From: Alphaproteobacteria bacterium
GTDB lineage: Bacteria; Pseudomonadota; Alphaproteobacteria; WRAU01; Hepatincolaceae
Length of the DNA stretch: 37,853 bases
Assembly (NCBI GenBank): GCA_031256515.1
Contig: JAIRQL010000015.1
Span: forward strand, 1 to 37,853
Direction of reading: 5' to 3'
The notes beneath the pieces are model-generated. The model ran no database searches and was not told the DNA's origin. It saw only the letters and a list, made by a program, of their open reading frames with translations. Numbering within the stretch: position 1 is the first letter of the stretch; every line of letters starts with the position of its first letter. The position numbers and the translations under genes are program-made. Positions 27,597 through 36,413 of this stretch are shown here, in pieces.

Positions 27597-28790
27597 TTAT
27601 TCTACTTTTAAAATGATATTTTGTATATCTTTTTTACTTAAATTTAATATCAATCCTATTAATATAGCGATAGAAATTAACGAAGACCCTCCATAAGATA
27701 TTAATGGCAAAGTCATTCCTTTAGTAGGAATTAAATTAATATTAGAAGCAATATGAATAAAGGATTGCACTCCTAATAAAAACATACTACCACTAAGGGC
27801 TATAATATTAAATGAATCCTGCTGTTTTTGGATAATATAAAACAAGCGATAGACAATATTTAAATAAATTAAAATCAAAAACAAACCAAAAACTAGCCCA
27901 AATTCTTCTATTCCCACACTAAAGATAAAGTCAGTATGAGAATCTGGCAGGTATTGTTTTACCACACCTTGCCCCGCACCTAGCCCAAAAATTTTGCCAT
28001 TAGAAATAGCCTCAATAGCTTTGCTAACCTGATAAGATTTCTGCTCAAAGAAAAAAGTATTTACCCTATAATGCACATGGGGAAAAGTACAGTAGGCAAA
28101 AACTCCACCAATAGAGCAAATAAAGGCAATAATTATACTCCATAGATAGCTAATTCCTGTAATAAAAAGTATCCCAAAAAAAACTGTGGAGATTAAAACT
28201 ACTGTTCCGACATCTGGTTGTTTTAAAAGTAAAAAAGCTACAAAAAAATAGATTATAAATAAAACTAAATATGTAATATTTTTTGCCAGCCACTGGGTTA
28301 ATCTCCATTTTTGGATAAAATATGGTAAAAAAAGACTTAAACTGGTAAGAATTTTATCTTTAGAAATTTCCATTTTTTTCCATATTATTGCTAACATTGC
28401 AGGAAAAAGAACCTTCATAAATTCTGATGGTTGTAGCGAAAATCCTGGTAGATATAACCAACGGCTTGCCCCTTTAGTTTCACTACCCCAAAATAGTACA
28501 GCAATCATGGCTAAAATGCTGATAGTAAATCCAGCTACTACCACAAAGATTAAGTTTTCTTTGCTTAAAGTAGAGAAAAAATAAATAACTCCACAGGCTA
28601 TTACTAAAAAAACTAAGTGCTTATTAATAAAATGAAAAGGATCAACCCCAATGCGAATTGCCACAAACGGTGAAGCCGTAATTACTAAAATAATGCTGAT
28701 AAAAATTAATAAGAAAAAAGACAAAAGAATAGACTTATCATTTTGCCACCACCATTTTGATAAAAAATTCTTGCTGTTTCTGTTAAACAC
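27597..28790 (-). CDS. ftsW: Peptidoglycan glycosyltransferase FtsW (SEDS family)
   Basis: The SEDS polymerase that makes septal glycan strands together with FtsI. The 397 residues contain about ten membrane segments. Family markers are KGASRWL and LQPSEFMK, a central VLISTVFFGILFITG segment, and the C-terminal KGMTLPLISYGGSS. FtsW rather than RodA is supported by its position between murD and murG. A perfect 14-bp AT inverted repeat lies just upstream of the start. Confidence 0.96.
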   Translation of the reverse strand: MFNRNSKNFLSKWWWQNDKSILLSFFLLIFISIILVITASPFVAIRIGVDPFHFINKHLVFLVIACGVIYFFSTLSKENLIFVVVAGFTISILAMIAVLFWGSETKGASRWLYLPGFSLQPSEFMKVLFPAMLAIIWKKMEISKDKILTSLSLFLPYFIQKWRLTQWLAKNITYLVLFIIYFFVAFLLLKQPDVGTVVLISTVFFGILFITGISYLWSIIIAFICSIGGVFAYCTFPHVHYRVNTFFFEQKSYQVSKAIEAISNGKIFGLGAGQGVVKQYLPDSHTDFIFSVGIEEFGLVFGLFLILIYLNIVYRLFYIIQKQQDSFNIIALSGSMFLLGVQSFIHIASNINLIPTKGMTLPLISYGGSSLISIAILIGLILNLSKKDIQNIILKVE

Positions 28791-28801
28791 AACCTACCTA
28801 G

Positions 28802-28838
28802 ATTTTATTTTATAACTACTGATATTATAAAATAAAAT
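28802..28838. repeat. Perfect 14-bp AT inverted repeat between murD and ftsW
   Basis: ATTTTATTTTATAA (28802-28815) and TTATAAAATAAAAT (28825-28838) are exact inverted copies with a 9-nt loop. No T-run follows on either strand. It lies in the 61-bp gap, 11 bp before the ftsW start. Confidence 0.7.
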
Positions 28839-28851
28839 GCTTAAATTTATG

Positions 28852-30189
28852 TTAAGATTTTATATCCTTAACAATATCCACGAAGGTGTCGCCTCTATGT
28901 TCAAAACTTTTGAACTCATCAAATGAGGAGCAGGCAGGAGAAAGTAGCACTGTCCCTGTTCCTTTAACTACAGCAGTTTCATAGGCTTTTAAGGTAGCAT
29001 CTTGTAAATTTTTACAAACCACAAAAGAAATTTTATTTTCTTGTAAAATTTTTGAGAAAACTGGTGTAGAGCTACCAATTAAAAAGATTCCTTTAACTTG
29101 TTTAAGATAAGGTAAAATAACATCCAAGTTAGCCGACTTAGCAATCCCTCCTAAAATAAGGTAAATATCGCTAAAGGCTTTAAGAGCTTGCAATGTGGAT
29201 TCTTGATTAGTTGCTTTAGAATCATTAATAAAAGTTATATTATTAATCCTTCCTAAATTGTTTTGGCGATGTTTTAAGCCTTTAAAAGATAGTATCCCTT
29301 TAATAATATCTTCTTCAGCTAAATTAAAAAAATTAGCAACGGCATAAGCAAAAGAAATATTTAAGTAATTATGCTCACCTTTTAAATATAGTAAATCTTC
29401 ATAAGCAACAACATTTTTATTATTACTGAAATAATTATCGGTGATATGGTTTTCATCCACAAGGATATTGGCTCCCTGTAAGGTTTTATCTGTAGTTATT
29501 GGAATAATTTTAGAATATGGAATTGCTTCTTGAAGTTCTTTTAAAAGATTACTATCAACAATGGCTATATCATTAAAGTTTTGATTTTCAAAAAGCCTAT
29601 ATTTAACCTGTTTATAGTTTTCAAAAGTTCCATGATGGTCTAGATGATCTTCTTGGATATTAAGCAACAAAGCACAATTAAAATGAATATCGTTCATTAA
29701 ATCTATTTGATAAGAAGAAAGCTCTAGCACAATATATTCGTACATTGCTGGGTTAATATCAAACACTGGGATACCAATATTCCCAGCATAGGTACATTTT
29801 TTACCAGCATTTTCAAAAATATGCTGAATTAAAGCTGTAGTGGTAGATTTTCCATTAGTGCCACTAACAGCAATATATTTAATTTGGGGATTTTCTTTAA
29901 TGAATAGTTCTATATCAACATAGATTTTTACATTAAATTCTTGAGATTTTTCTAAAACATAATGTTTTTTAGGATGTTCTAAAGCTATACCTGGTGAGGT
30001 AATAATAAAATCTAGGTTCTGATAATCCCATTTTTCATAAGATAAAAAGCTATATTCTCCCTCTAATGATTCTACTGCCTTAGGGTTTTCATCCCAAATT
30101 ACTACATCATATCCTAAATTTTTATAGTGCTTATAAGAAGATAACCCACTTTTACCAGCACCTAATACAGCAATTTTTTTACTTAGCAT
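28852..30189 (-). CDS. murD: UDP-N-acetylmuramoylalanine--D-glutamate ligase
   Basis: Adds D-glutamate to UDP-MurNAc-L-Ala. The 445 residues show GAGKSGLSSYKHY (N-terminal nucleotide fold), SPGIALEHP, the ATP site GTNGKSTTT (110-118), LELSSYQID, NIQEDHLDHHG with the active-site histidines, and NDSKATNQEST, all diagnostic of MurD. It is separated from mraY by 243 bp holding two tandem palindromic elements, the largest gap inside the cell-wall cluster. Confidence 0.97.
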   Translation of the reverse strand: MLSKKIAVLGAGKSGLSSYKHYKNLGYDVVIWDENPKAVESLEGEYSFLSYEKWDYQNLDFIITSPGIALEHPKKHYVLEKSQEFNVKIYVDIELFIKENPQIKYIAVSGTNGKSTTTALIQHIFENAGKKCTYAGNIGIPVFDINPAMYEYIVLELSSYQIDLMNDIHFNCALLLNIQEDHLDHHGTFENYKQVKYRLFENQNFNDIAIVDSNLLKELQEAIPYSKIIPITTDKTLQGANILVDENHITDNYFSNNKNVVAYEDLLYLKGEHNYLNISFAYAVANFFNLAEEDIIKGILSFKGLKHRQNNLGRINNITFINDSKATNQESTLQALKAFSDIYLILGGIAKSANLDVILPYLKQVKGIFLIGSSTPVFSKILQENKISFVVCKNLQDATLKAYETAVVKGTGTVLLSPACSSFDEFKSFEHRGDTFVDIVKDIKS

Positions 30190-30218
30190 TTGAAATAACT
30201 CTGCAATAGTATATTATT

Positions 30219-30432
30219 AAAAGTTTTAGGTATTTTGCTTTAAGATTAGGAGCAAAGTTATGACGTGTATAAACAATACATAAATAACTCTTCAACAACA
30301 TATTAAAGCGAAATAACCAACTATCAAAAGTTTTAGGTATTTCGCTTTAAGATTAGGAGCAAAGTTATGACATGTATAAACAATACATGAATAACTTTGC
30401 GACAACATATTAAAGCGAAATAACAAAACTTT
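30219..30432. repeat. Tandem pair of 107-bp palindromic elements (E5, E6) between mraY and murD
   Basis: E5 (30219-30325) and E6 (30326-30432) are direct tandem copies. In E6 the outer arms (AAAGTTTTAGGTATTTCGCTTT with AAAGCGAAATAACAAAACTT) and inner arms (GCAAAGTTAT / ATAACTTTGC, exact) surround the core ATGTATAAACAATACAT. In E5 the inner right arm is degraded, while one outer-arm change leaves a G-U pair. E6 abuts the mraY stop codon. The core and the trailing CGACAACATA resemble the elements at 37.6-37.8 kb. Confidence 0.85.
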
Positions 30433-31500
30433 CTATGTATCTAAAAGTAATAAGGCAACAATAGAGGTAGCAATAGTAAAAATCCAAATTCTTTTTACTA
30501 CAGTAATTTCTGAGATACCTTTTTTTTCAAAATGATGATGGATAGGTGCCATTAAGAAAAATCTTTTTCCAGTAAGTTTAAAATAATATACCTGAATAAT
30601 TACTGATAAACTTTCAATTACTAAAAATAACCCAGCTATTGCTAAAAACAATTCTTGTTTTAAAGATACAGCAATAATCCCAAGAGTTCCACCAATCCCT
30701 AATGAACCTACATCGCCCATAAATATTTTAGCAGGATAGGCATTAAACCATAAAAATCCTAAAATTGCTCCTATTAAAGCAGCACATAAAACTAAAACTT
30801 CTCTCACATTATTAAAATAAAAAATAGAGCTATATAAAAAGTTAGTATAAACACCAGGTGTTGTAATTAACACAATCAATAATAAAAATGCTACTAAAAT
30901 TGTAGAAATTACCATGCTAGCTAAGCCATCAAGACCATCGGTTAAATTAACACTATTAGCTGTACCAACTATTACAAATGCTCCAAAAAATAAGATTCCA
31001 ATCCCGATATTAAGATAAAAGCTACTAATGAAAGGAAAAAATACACTCTTTGCAATTTCTGGCGGATATTCTGCAAGCAAATAGTACACAGCAACCATAG
31101 AAATAATTGTACCTACCACTAAACGGAATTTTCCATTTAAGCCTTTAGAATTTTTAAAGGCTAGTTTTAAGAAATCGTCAATGAATCCTAAAAGAGTAAA
31201 CCCAAAGGATATTAATAAAATAATTACAATTATATTGTTAAGGTTAGCTAACCAAACAATAGAAGTTAGCCAAAAAACTGACATAATTAAAAGACCACCT
31301 AATGTTGGTGTTCCTTGTTTTTTTAGGTGAGTTTGCGGACCATCTTCCCGAATAGGTTGTAAGAAATTTTTAGAAAGTTTTACAAGTTTAATATAGGGTT
31401 TTCCTAATATTAAAACCAAAACTAAAGCGGTTAAAAAAGCTAAGCCTGCTCTGTGCAGAACCGAAACACTAGATAAATCTAGCAAATTTAAAAAAGACAT
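30433..31500 (-). CDS. mraY: Phospho-N-acetylmuramoyl-pentapeptide transferase
   Basis: Moves phospho-MurNAc-pentapeptide onto undecaprenyl phosphate, making lipid I in the inner membrane. It has about ten membrane segments. Signatures are TPTLGGLL near the N-terminus, NLTDGLDGLA carrying the catalytic aspartates, FMGDVGSLGIGG, and the loop HHHFEKKG. I place the start at the ATG at 31500 (355 residues, MSFLNLLDL), with GTGGGTG just upstream; a GTG at 31509 would add only three residues. It follows murF, and the cluster's palindromic pair lies immediately after its stop. Confidence 0.96.
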   Translation of the reverse strand: MSFLNLLDLSSVSVLHRAGLAFLTALVLVLILGKPYIKLVKLSKNFLQPIREDGPQTHLKKQGTPTLGGLLIMSVFWLTSIVWLANLNNIIVIILLISFGFTLLGFIDDFLKLAFKNSKGLNGKFRLVVGTIISMVAVYYLLAEYPPEIAKSVFFPFISSFYLNIGIGILFFGAFVIVGTANSVNLTDGLDGLASMVISTILVAFLLLIVLITTPGVYTNFLYSSIFYFNNVREVLVLCAALIGAILGFLWFNAYPAKIFMGDVGSLGIGGTLGIIAVSLKQELFLAIAGLFLVIESLSVIIQVYYFKLTGKRFFLMAPIHHHFEKKGISEITVVKRIWIFTIATSIVALLLLDT

Positions 31501-31528
31501 TACACCCACATTTAAATACTATAGTCCC

Positions 31529-31551
31529 TGTTATAAAGAACACTTATAACA
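31529..31551. repeat. 8-bp inverted repeat between murF and mraY
   Basis: TGTTATAA (31529-31536) and TTATAACA (31544-31551) are exact inverted copies with a 7-nt loop, about 28 bp upstream of mraY. No T-run is present. It may be a small RNA hairpin or an operator; nothing identifies it further. Confidence 0.5.
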
Positions 31552-31559
31552 AGATTAGA

Positions 31560-32987
31560 TTATAAATTATTCATATTGCTTTGTAAATATTTAGATATAT
31601 TTATAACTCCCGATCCTAGCGATCCCTTAATAAAAACTAAATCACCATCATCTAAAATATTTTTAATATAACTTAAAGACTCTTCAAAATTATTAAAATG
31701 CTGCATTTTTATGCTATCATTCGCCTCATTATAAAGATTCTGCATTAGTTTACCAATTAGAATAACTTCTTTGATATTATTAACTTTTTGCAAAGAATCT
31801 TTTAAAGCAATATGCTCTTTTTCTTTACTCTCACCCAGCTCTAGCATATCACCTAAGATAATAACTTTTTTAGACGATACACTGCTAAGCGACAAAATCG
31901 CACTATTCATAGATTTAGGGCTAGCATTGTAAGAATCATCAATTAAAGTAATATTTTTATCATCAAAATTAATTTTAGAAATTGCTCCTCTACCTTTAGG
32001 AATTTTAAAATCACCAAAATTCTCAAGAGTTTTTTTTATATCTATATTTAGTTTTCTGGCAATTCCTAAGGCAAGGGCAGAAAGCATAGCATTATGTAAA
32101 GCCATTGAGTTAATTTTATAACTAACTTCCATTCCAAAAATGCTAGCACTTACTTCCGTATAATAGTTGTTTTGTAAATTAGTGGTTTTAACATAAATAT
32201 CGGCACTAGGGTTATTTTGCGAAAAAGTAATAATCTCTTTAACTCCCTTATTTTGAGCTTTTTCTTTAAGGAAATTAAAGTATTGATTATCAAAATTTAA
32301 AAATAGTACAGATTTTTCATTTAAACCTTCAATAATCTCAGATTTAGCCTCAGCTATTAGGTCTAATGGTGATTTATCGCTACTGTTAAAAAATTCGGTA
32401 TGAGCAGCAGCAATTTCGGTAATTACGGCAATTCTTGGTTTTAAAATATTAACTAAAAAAGATATTTCACCAACACTACTCATTCCCATTTCAAATACTC
32501 CAAAATCAGAATCAGCTTTAAGATGGGCGAGTGAAAAAGGCAAGCCAATATGATTATTAAAATTACCTAAAGTGCTAGAAACCTTATTGTTTTGCGATAA
32601 AACAAACTGGAGCATTTCTTTAAGGGTAGTTTTACCTACACTGCCTGTAATCCCTATTAGTTCACCACCATTTTTTTTTAAAGTATTGGCGGTAAACTCG
32701 GCAATTTCTTTAAGAGCCAAGTAGGTATCTTTTACAATAATAAGATTAGGAAAATTAATAGGATTTTGCGAGAAAAATTCTTCGGTAATTAATAAAGATA
32801 AAGCTCCTTTTTCAATAGCATTACTTAAATACTGATGCCCGTCAGTTTTATCTTTCAAGGCAATAAAACAGTCTCCAACCTTTAGAGTTCGTGTATCAAT
32901 TGAGTAATTTTCTACAATAAAGTCGCCTTTAATACTTAATAAATTACTGCCAAGTGCAGTTATAAGATTTTGTTTATTTAATTGCAT
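31560..32987 (-). CDS. murF: UDP-N-acetylmuramoyl-tripeptide--D-alanyl-D-alanine ligase
   Basis: Adds the D-Ala-D-Ala dipeptide made by Ddl, completing the pentapeptide. The 475 residues contain SIDTRTLKVGDCFIAL, the ATP site GITGSVGKTT (112-121), TLGNFNNHIGLP, FEMGMSSVGEI and DDSYNASPKSM, all MurF markers. Its ATG follows the murE stop codon with no base between (TAAATG), so the two genes are translationally coupled. Confidence 0.97.
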   Translation of the reverse strand: MQLNKQNLITALGSNLLSIKGDFIVENYSIDTRTLKVGDCFIALKDKTDGHQYLSNAIEKGALSLLITEEFFSQNPINFPNLIIVKDTYLALKEIAEFTANTLKKNGGELIGITGSVGKTTLKEMLQFVLSQNNKVSSTLGNFNNHIGLPFSLAHLKADSDFGVFEMGMSSVGEISFLVNILKPRIAVITEIAAAHTEFFNSSDKSPLDLIAEAKSEIIEGLNEKSVLFLNFDNQYFNFLKEKAQNKGVKEIITFSQNNPSADIYVKTTNLQNNYYTEVSASIFGMEVSYKINSMALHNAMLSALALGIARKLNIDIKKTLENFGDFKIPKGRGAISKINFDDKNITLIDDSYNASPKSMNSAILSLSSVSSKKVIILGDMLELGESKEKEHIALKDSLQKVNNIKEVILIGKLMQNLYNEANDSIKMQHFNNFEESLSYIKNILDDGDLVFIKGSLGSGVINISKYLQSNMNNL

Positions 32988-34469
32988 TTATTTACCTAAT
33001 ATTTCTAAGATGGTTTCACTGTCAGAAAAATGATGTTTTTTATCACCAATTATTTGATAGTCTTCATGCCCTTTGCCCGCTACTAATAAAATATCACCAG
33101 AATTTAGGTCTGCTATGGCTTTAGCAATCGCAGACTTACGACCAGCAATATTATGAACTACAAGGTTATCTCTTTTAGTTATACCTTGTTCTATTTCATT
33201 TCTAATGGTAGTTGCATCTTCAAATCTAGGATTATCATCGGTTATATAAACAATATCAGCATATTTTGCAGATATGGCTCCCATGATAGGACGTTTAGTT
33301 TTGTCTCTATTACCACCACAACCAAATACTACTAGAAGTTTATTATGCTCTTCTTTTTTTAAGATTTTTAAAACTTCTTCTAAAGCATTGGGAGAATGGG
33401 CGAAGTCTACAAAGATTTTAGAATTAGCTTTATCTTGATTTTTTGGTAAAATTAAATTTAATCTTCCTTCAATTTGTTGTAATTTAGGGGTAATATCTGC
33501 CAACTCTGTAATAGAAAACCCTAAGTTTAGTAATATTCCCATCGCACATAAAATATTATAAACTTGAAACTCTCCCATTAAATTAATATTAACTATATAT
33601 TCTTGATTTTTATATAGTACCCTAACACTTTGCGAAGTATTATGTTTAGTAATTTCTAAGATTTGTAAACCATCTTTAGCTTTGAAGCCATAATCTAAAA
33701 CTTTTTTACCAGATTTCTTAGCTAAACCTGATAGTCTATCTCCGTATTCATCGTCTATATTAATTACACTAGTATCCGATAAATCTGAGGTATAAAGCCT
33801 AGCCTTAGCAAGGAAATAATTTTCCATAGTTTTATGATAATCAAGATGGTCTTGGGTTAAATTAGTAAAACCCACAGCTTTAAAATGTAAACCATCAACA
33901 CGATGTTGTTCTATACCATGACTTGAACTTTCCATCACTACAAATTTAATATTATTTTTCGTGGCAATTTTAAAATATTCCATTAAAGTAGTAGCACTTG
34001 GGGTAGTTAGACAATCTTGAACTTTTTTACCATCAATATAAATTCCTAGTGTGCCTATTACCATATTTTTAATTTGCAGATAGTTTAAAAACTGGGAAAC
34101 AAAAAAACTTGTGGAGCTTTTACCATTAGTACCAGATATGGTAATAATGTTTTCTGGAATATCGTGCTTGTTTAAATAAAAAATACCTCTAGATAAAAAA
34201 TCTCTAGTATTTTCTACAAAAATTATATTTTCATGATTGAGCTTATTTTTATACTCTAAAGGTAAAACTACCACTAATGCCCCATTATCAAGAGCCTGCG
34301 GAGTAAAATCAACTCCATTAAATTTTTCACCAACAATTGCTACAAAAATACTTCCCTCTACTACCTCTTGCGAATTATCGGTAATATTTATTAGCTCTTT
34401 ATTTAGAACTTCTGCAGATAAATTATGCTCCACATTGTGATAAAAATTAATAATATCTTTAATCTTCAT
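32988..34469 (-). CDS. murE: UDP-N-acetylmuramoyl-tripeptide synthetase (meso-diaminopimelate type)
   Basis: Adds the third stem-peptide residue. The ATP site GTNGKSST is at 113-120; TTPSATTLMEYF, ESSSHGIEQHR and TQDHLDYHKTMENY follow. The substrate motif is DNPR (412-415), which in known MurE enzymes specifies meso-diaminopimelate rather than lysine, so a Gram-negative-type peptidoglycan is expected. Length 493 residues. The ATG overlaps the end of ftsI by 11 bp and has AAGGAG 6 nt upstream. Confidence 0.97.
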   Translation of the reverse strand: MKIKDIINFYHNVEHNLSAEVLNKELINITDNSQEVVEGSIFVAIVGEKFNGVDFTPQALDNGALVVVLPLEYKNKLNHENIIFVENTRDFLSRGIFYLNKHDIPENIITISGTNGKSSTSFFVSQFLNYLQIKNMVIGTLGIYIDGKKVQDCLTTPSATTLMEYFKIATKNNIKFVVMESSSHGIEQHRVDGLHFKAVGFTNLTQDHLDYHKTMENYFLAKARLYTSDLSDTSVINIDDEYGDRLSGLAKKSGKKVLDYGFKAKDGLQILEITKHNTSQSVRVLYKNQEYIVNINLMGEFQVYNILCAMGILLNLGFSITELADITPKLQQIEGRLNLILPKNQDKANSKIFVDFAHSPNALEEVLKILKKEEHNKLLVVFGCGGNRDKTKRPIMGAISAKYADIVYITDDNPRFEDATTIRNEIEQGITKRDNLVVHNIAGRKSAIAKAIADLNSGDILLVAGKGHEDYQIIGDKKHHFSDSETILEILGK

Positions 34470-36108
34470 GGAATTCTCCTTGTTTTAAAACATAATCAAT
34501 AATTGTTTGTTTATCATTAACATTTACTTTTGCAGTATTATCTTGAGTTTTTTCCATAGCAAAAGTTGTAGCAATTTGCGAAATAATACTTTTTACAATA
34601 GGAGCAGATAAAGCTCCACCGGTAGTATTATAATTATTATAGGCAACTCGCTTAGGTTCATCAATACTTACTATCACCACATATTTAGGGTTATCACTAG
34701 GAAAAAATGCGACAAACGAAGCAATCACCGAGTTTTTTTGATACTTACCACGAAGCTGTTTTTCAGCTGACCCCGTTTTTCCACCTACTGAAAACCCAGC
34801 AACATCACCCCTACGACCAGAACCTTTAGCTACAACCAGCCTTAACATTCTTTGCATTTTTTTAGATACTTCTTCGGATAGAACTCTTTTTTTAGGAATA
34901 TTATTTTCCGATCTTCTTAAAAGAGTAAGCGGAATATAATTACCACCATTAATCATTGCTATAAAAGAATTAATATAAGTAGCTTGTGATACAGCTAAAC
35001 CATAACCATAAGAAACCGTCATAGAATTTAATTCATTCCATTTAGCACTAGTTAAACTTGGAGTTTTTTCGCTAAGCTCTAGGCTAGTTTCCTTAAATAA
35101 ATTAAATTTATTTAAGTAGTAAATTTGGGTATTTACTCCTAATTCTTTCATCATAATAGAAGTACCAATATTAGAAGAATACATTAATACCTCAGGAATA
35201 TTAAGAGATCTATTCATATAAGAAAAATCGGTAATCACATAAGAATTATTAACAATTGGCTTAGAAACATCAAACAAATCATCAATATGGTAAGTACCAT
35301 TCTCAAGTGCCATTGCCACACTAAAAACTTTAGCAATTGAACCAAATTCAACTAAACCTTGAGTGGGATAATTAAACATATTATTTATGTTAATATCAAT
35401 ACGGTCATTAGGATTAAAATCGGGCAAGGAAACCATTGCTAACACTTCACCAGTATTCGGGTCTACCACCATCCCATAACCATGCTTAGCTTGGTTTTTT
35501 TCTACGGCTTCAGCTATGGCATCGTATAAAATTCTTTGGATTTTTAAATCAACCGATAACTCTAAATTTCTTTCATAAAGAGTATCATTAAAAGAATTCT
35601 CAATACCACTAACCCCCTTGCCATCAATATCAGTCATACCAACAATATGAGAAAATAAAGAGCCATAGGGATAAAATCTTTTAGTTTCTTTTTGAAAATA
35701 AATTCCTAAAACACCTTGATACTTTAACTTTGCATCTTCTTCTTCGGTAATATTTCTTTTAACCCACAAGAAAGAAGCCGATGAATTTACCAGTTTTTCT
35801 GCTACCTCTCTACTTAAATCAAGAGAGCTAACTAAAGCATTTATTGCTTGCGGTTTATCTTTAATATCTTTAGGTCTTATATATATAGAGGTTGACGGCA
35901 CTTCTATTGCTAAAACATTGCTATGCCTATCAACAATATCGTATCTATGTATCTGAGTGTTATCCTGCGAATAATAAGAAAAATCTTTTTTATAACCAAG
36001 AATTGAAAGGTAAACTAGCTTTACAATAATAATAAAAAAAGCCAAAAAAATTGCATACACTACATAATGTAATCTTTTTTTAAGAAAAGACTTATCAATA
36101 TTTGGCAT
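34459..36108 (-). CDS. ftsI: Peptidoglycan D,D-transpeptidase FtsI (PBP3)
   Basis: The septal transpeptidase partner of FtsW. A cytoplasmic tail and one membrane segment (about 14-36) precede the PBP dimerisation domain and the transpeptidase domain. The active-site motifs are complete: Ser257-x-x-Lys260 (SIAK), SSN at 311-313 and KTG at 444-446. Length 549 residues. Gaps are 4 bp to ftsL and an 11-bp overlap with murE. The class B monofunctional type fits the position. Confidence 0.96.
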   Translation of the reverse strand: MPNIDKSFLKKRLHYVVYAIFLAFFIIIVKLVYLSILGYKKDFSYYSQDNTQIHRYDIVDRHSNVLAIEVPSTSIYIRPKDIKDKPQAINALVSSLDLSREVAEKLVNSSASFLWVKRNITEEEDAKLKYQGVLGIYFQKETKRFYPYGSLFSHIVGMTDIDGKGVSGIENSFNDTLYERNLELSVDLKIQRILYDAIAEAVEKNQAKHGYGMVVDPNTGEVLAMVSLPDFNPNDRIDININNMFNYPTQGLVEFGSIAKVFSVAMALENGTYHIDDLFDVSKPIVNNSYVITDFSYMNRSLNIPEVLMYSSNIGTSIMMKELGVNTQIYYLNKFNLFKETSLELSEKTPSLTSAKWNELNSMTVSYGYGLAVSQATYINSFIAMINGGNYIPLTLLRRSENNIPKKRVLSEEVSKKMQRMLRLVVAKGSGRRGDVAGFSVGGKTGSAEKQLRGKYQKNSVIASFVAFFPSDNPKYVVIVSIDEPKRVAYNNYNTTGGALSAPIVKSIISQIATTFAMEKTQDNTAKVNVNDKQTIIDYVLKQGEFHED

Positions 36109-36112
36109 TTAC

Positions 36113-36403
36113 TTATTGTTCTACTTTAGGGTTAGCTCTTTTTTGTAATAGCGAGGCATCTGATTGTTTAATTTCTTTAACTAAATCGGGAATATACTTT
36201 TTACTTAATGCCTGCAAATATTCTTTATTATTAAGATAATGCCACTGGGCTTTAAGCGATTGCAACTCTTCATAGTTTTTAAAAATTTCTTTATTTAACC
36301 TGATAATTTTTATTTCCGTAAATTTTTGCTTTAATGCTAATATGGTTGATACTAAAACTAAAAACACCATGATAAATATACATAAATTTAACAGATTTTT
36401 CAT
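36113..36403 (-). CDS. ftsL: Cell division protein FtsL-like
   Basis: A 96-residue bitopic protein: a short N-terminus, one membrane segment (about 5-24) and a helical periplasmic part rich in Leu, Lys, Glu and Gln that could form a coiled coil (about 28-65). FtsL sequences are poorly conserved. The call rests on topology, size and position between rsmH (10 bp away) and ftsI (4 bp away), where FtsL is found in dcw clusters. The residues LKAQWHYLNNKEYLQALSKK resemble the LxxEWxxLxxPxxLExLA pattern of alphaproteobacterial FtsL. Confidence 0.82.
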   Translation of the reverse strand: MKNLLNLCIFIMVFLVLVSTILALKQKFTEIKIIRLNKEIFKNYEELQSLKAQWHYLNNKEYLQALSKKYIPDLVKEIKQSDASLLQKRANPKVEQ

Positions 36404-36413
36404 AAAATTACTT

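Noticed and set aside
28802-28838. Rho-independent terminator between murD and ftsW
   Set aside because: The stem is purely AT and no T-tract follows on the transcribed strand, within an operon where read-through is expected.
30219-30432. CRISPR-like direct repeats
   Set aside because: There are only two units of 107 bp with no unique spacers, and each unit is itself a large palindrome; no cas genes are nearby.
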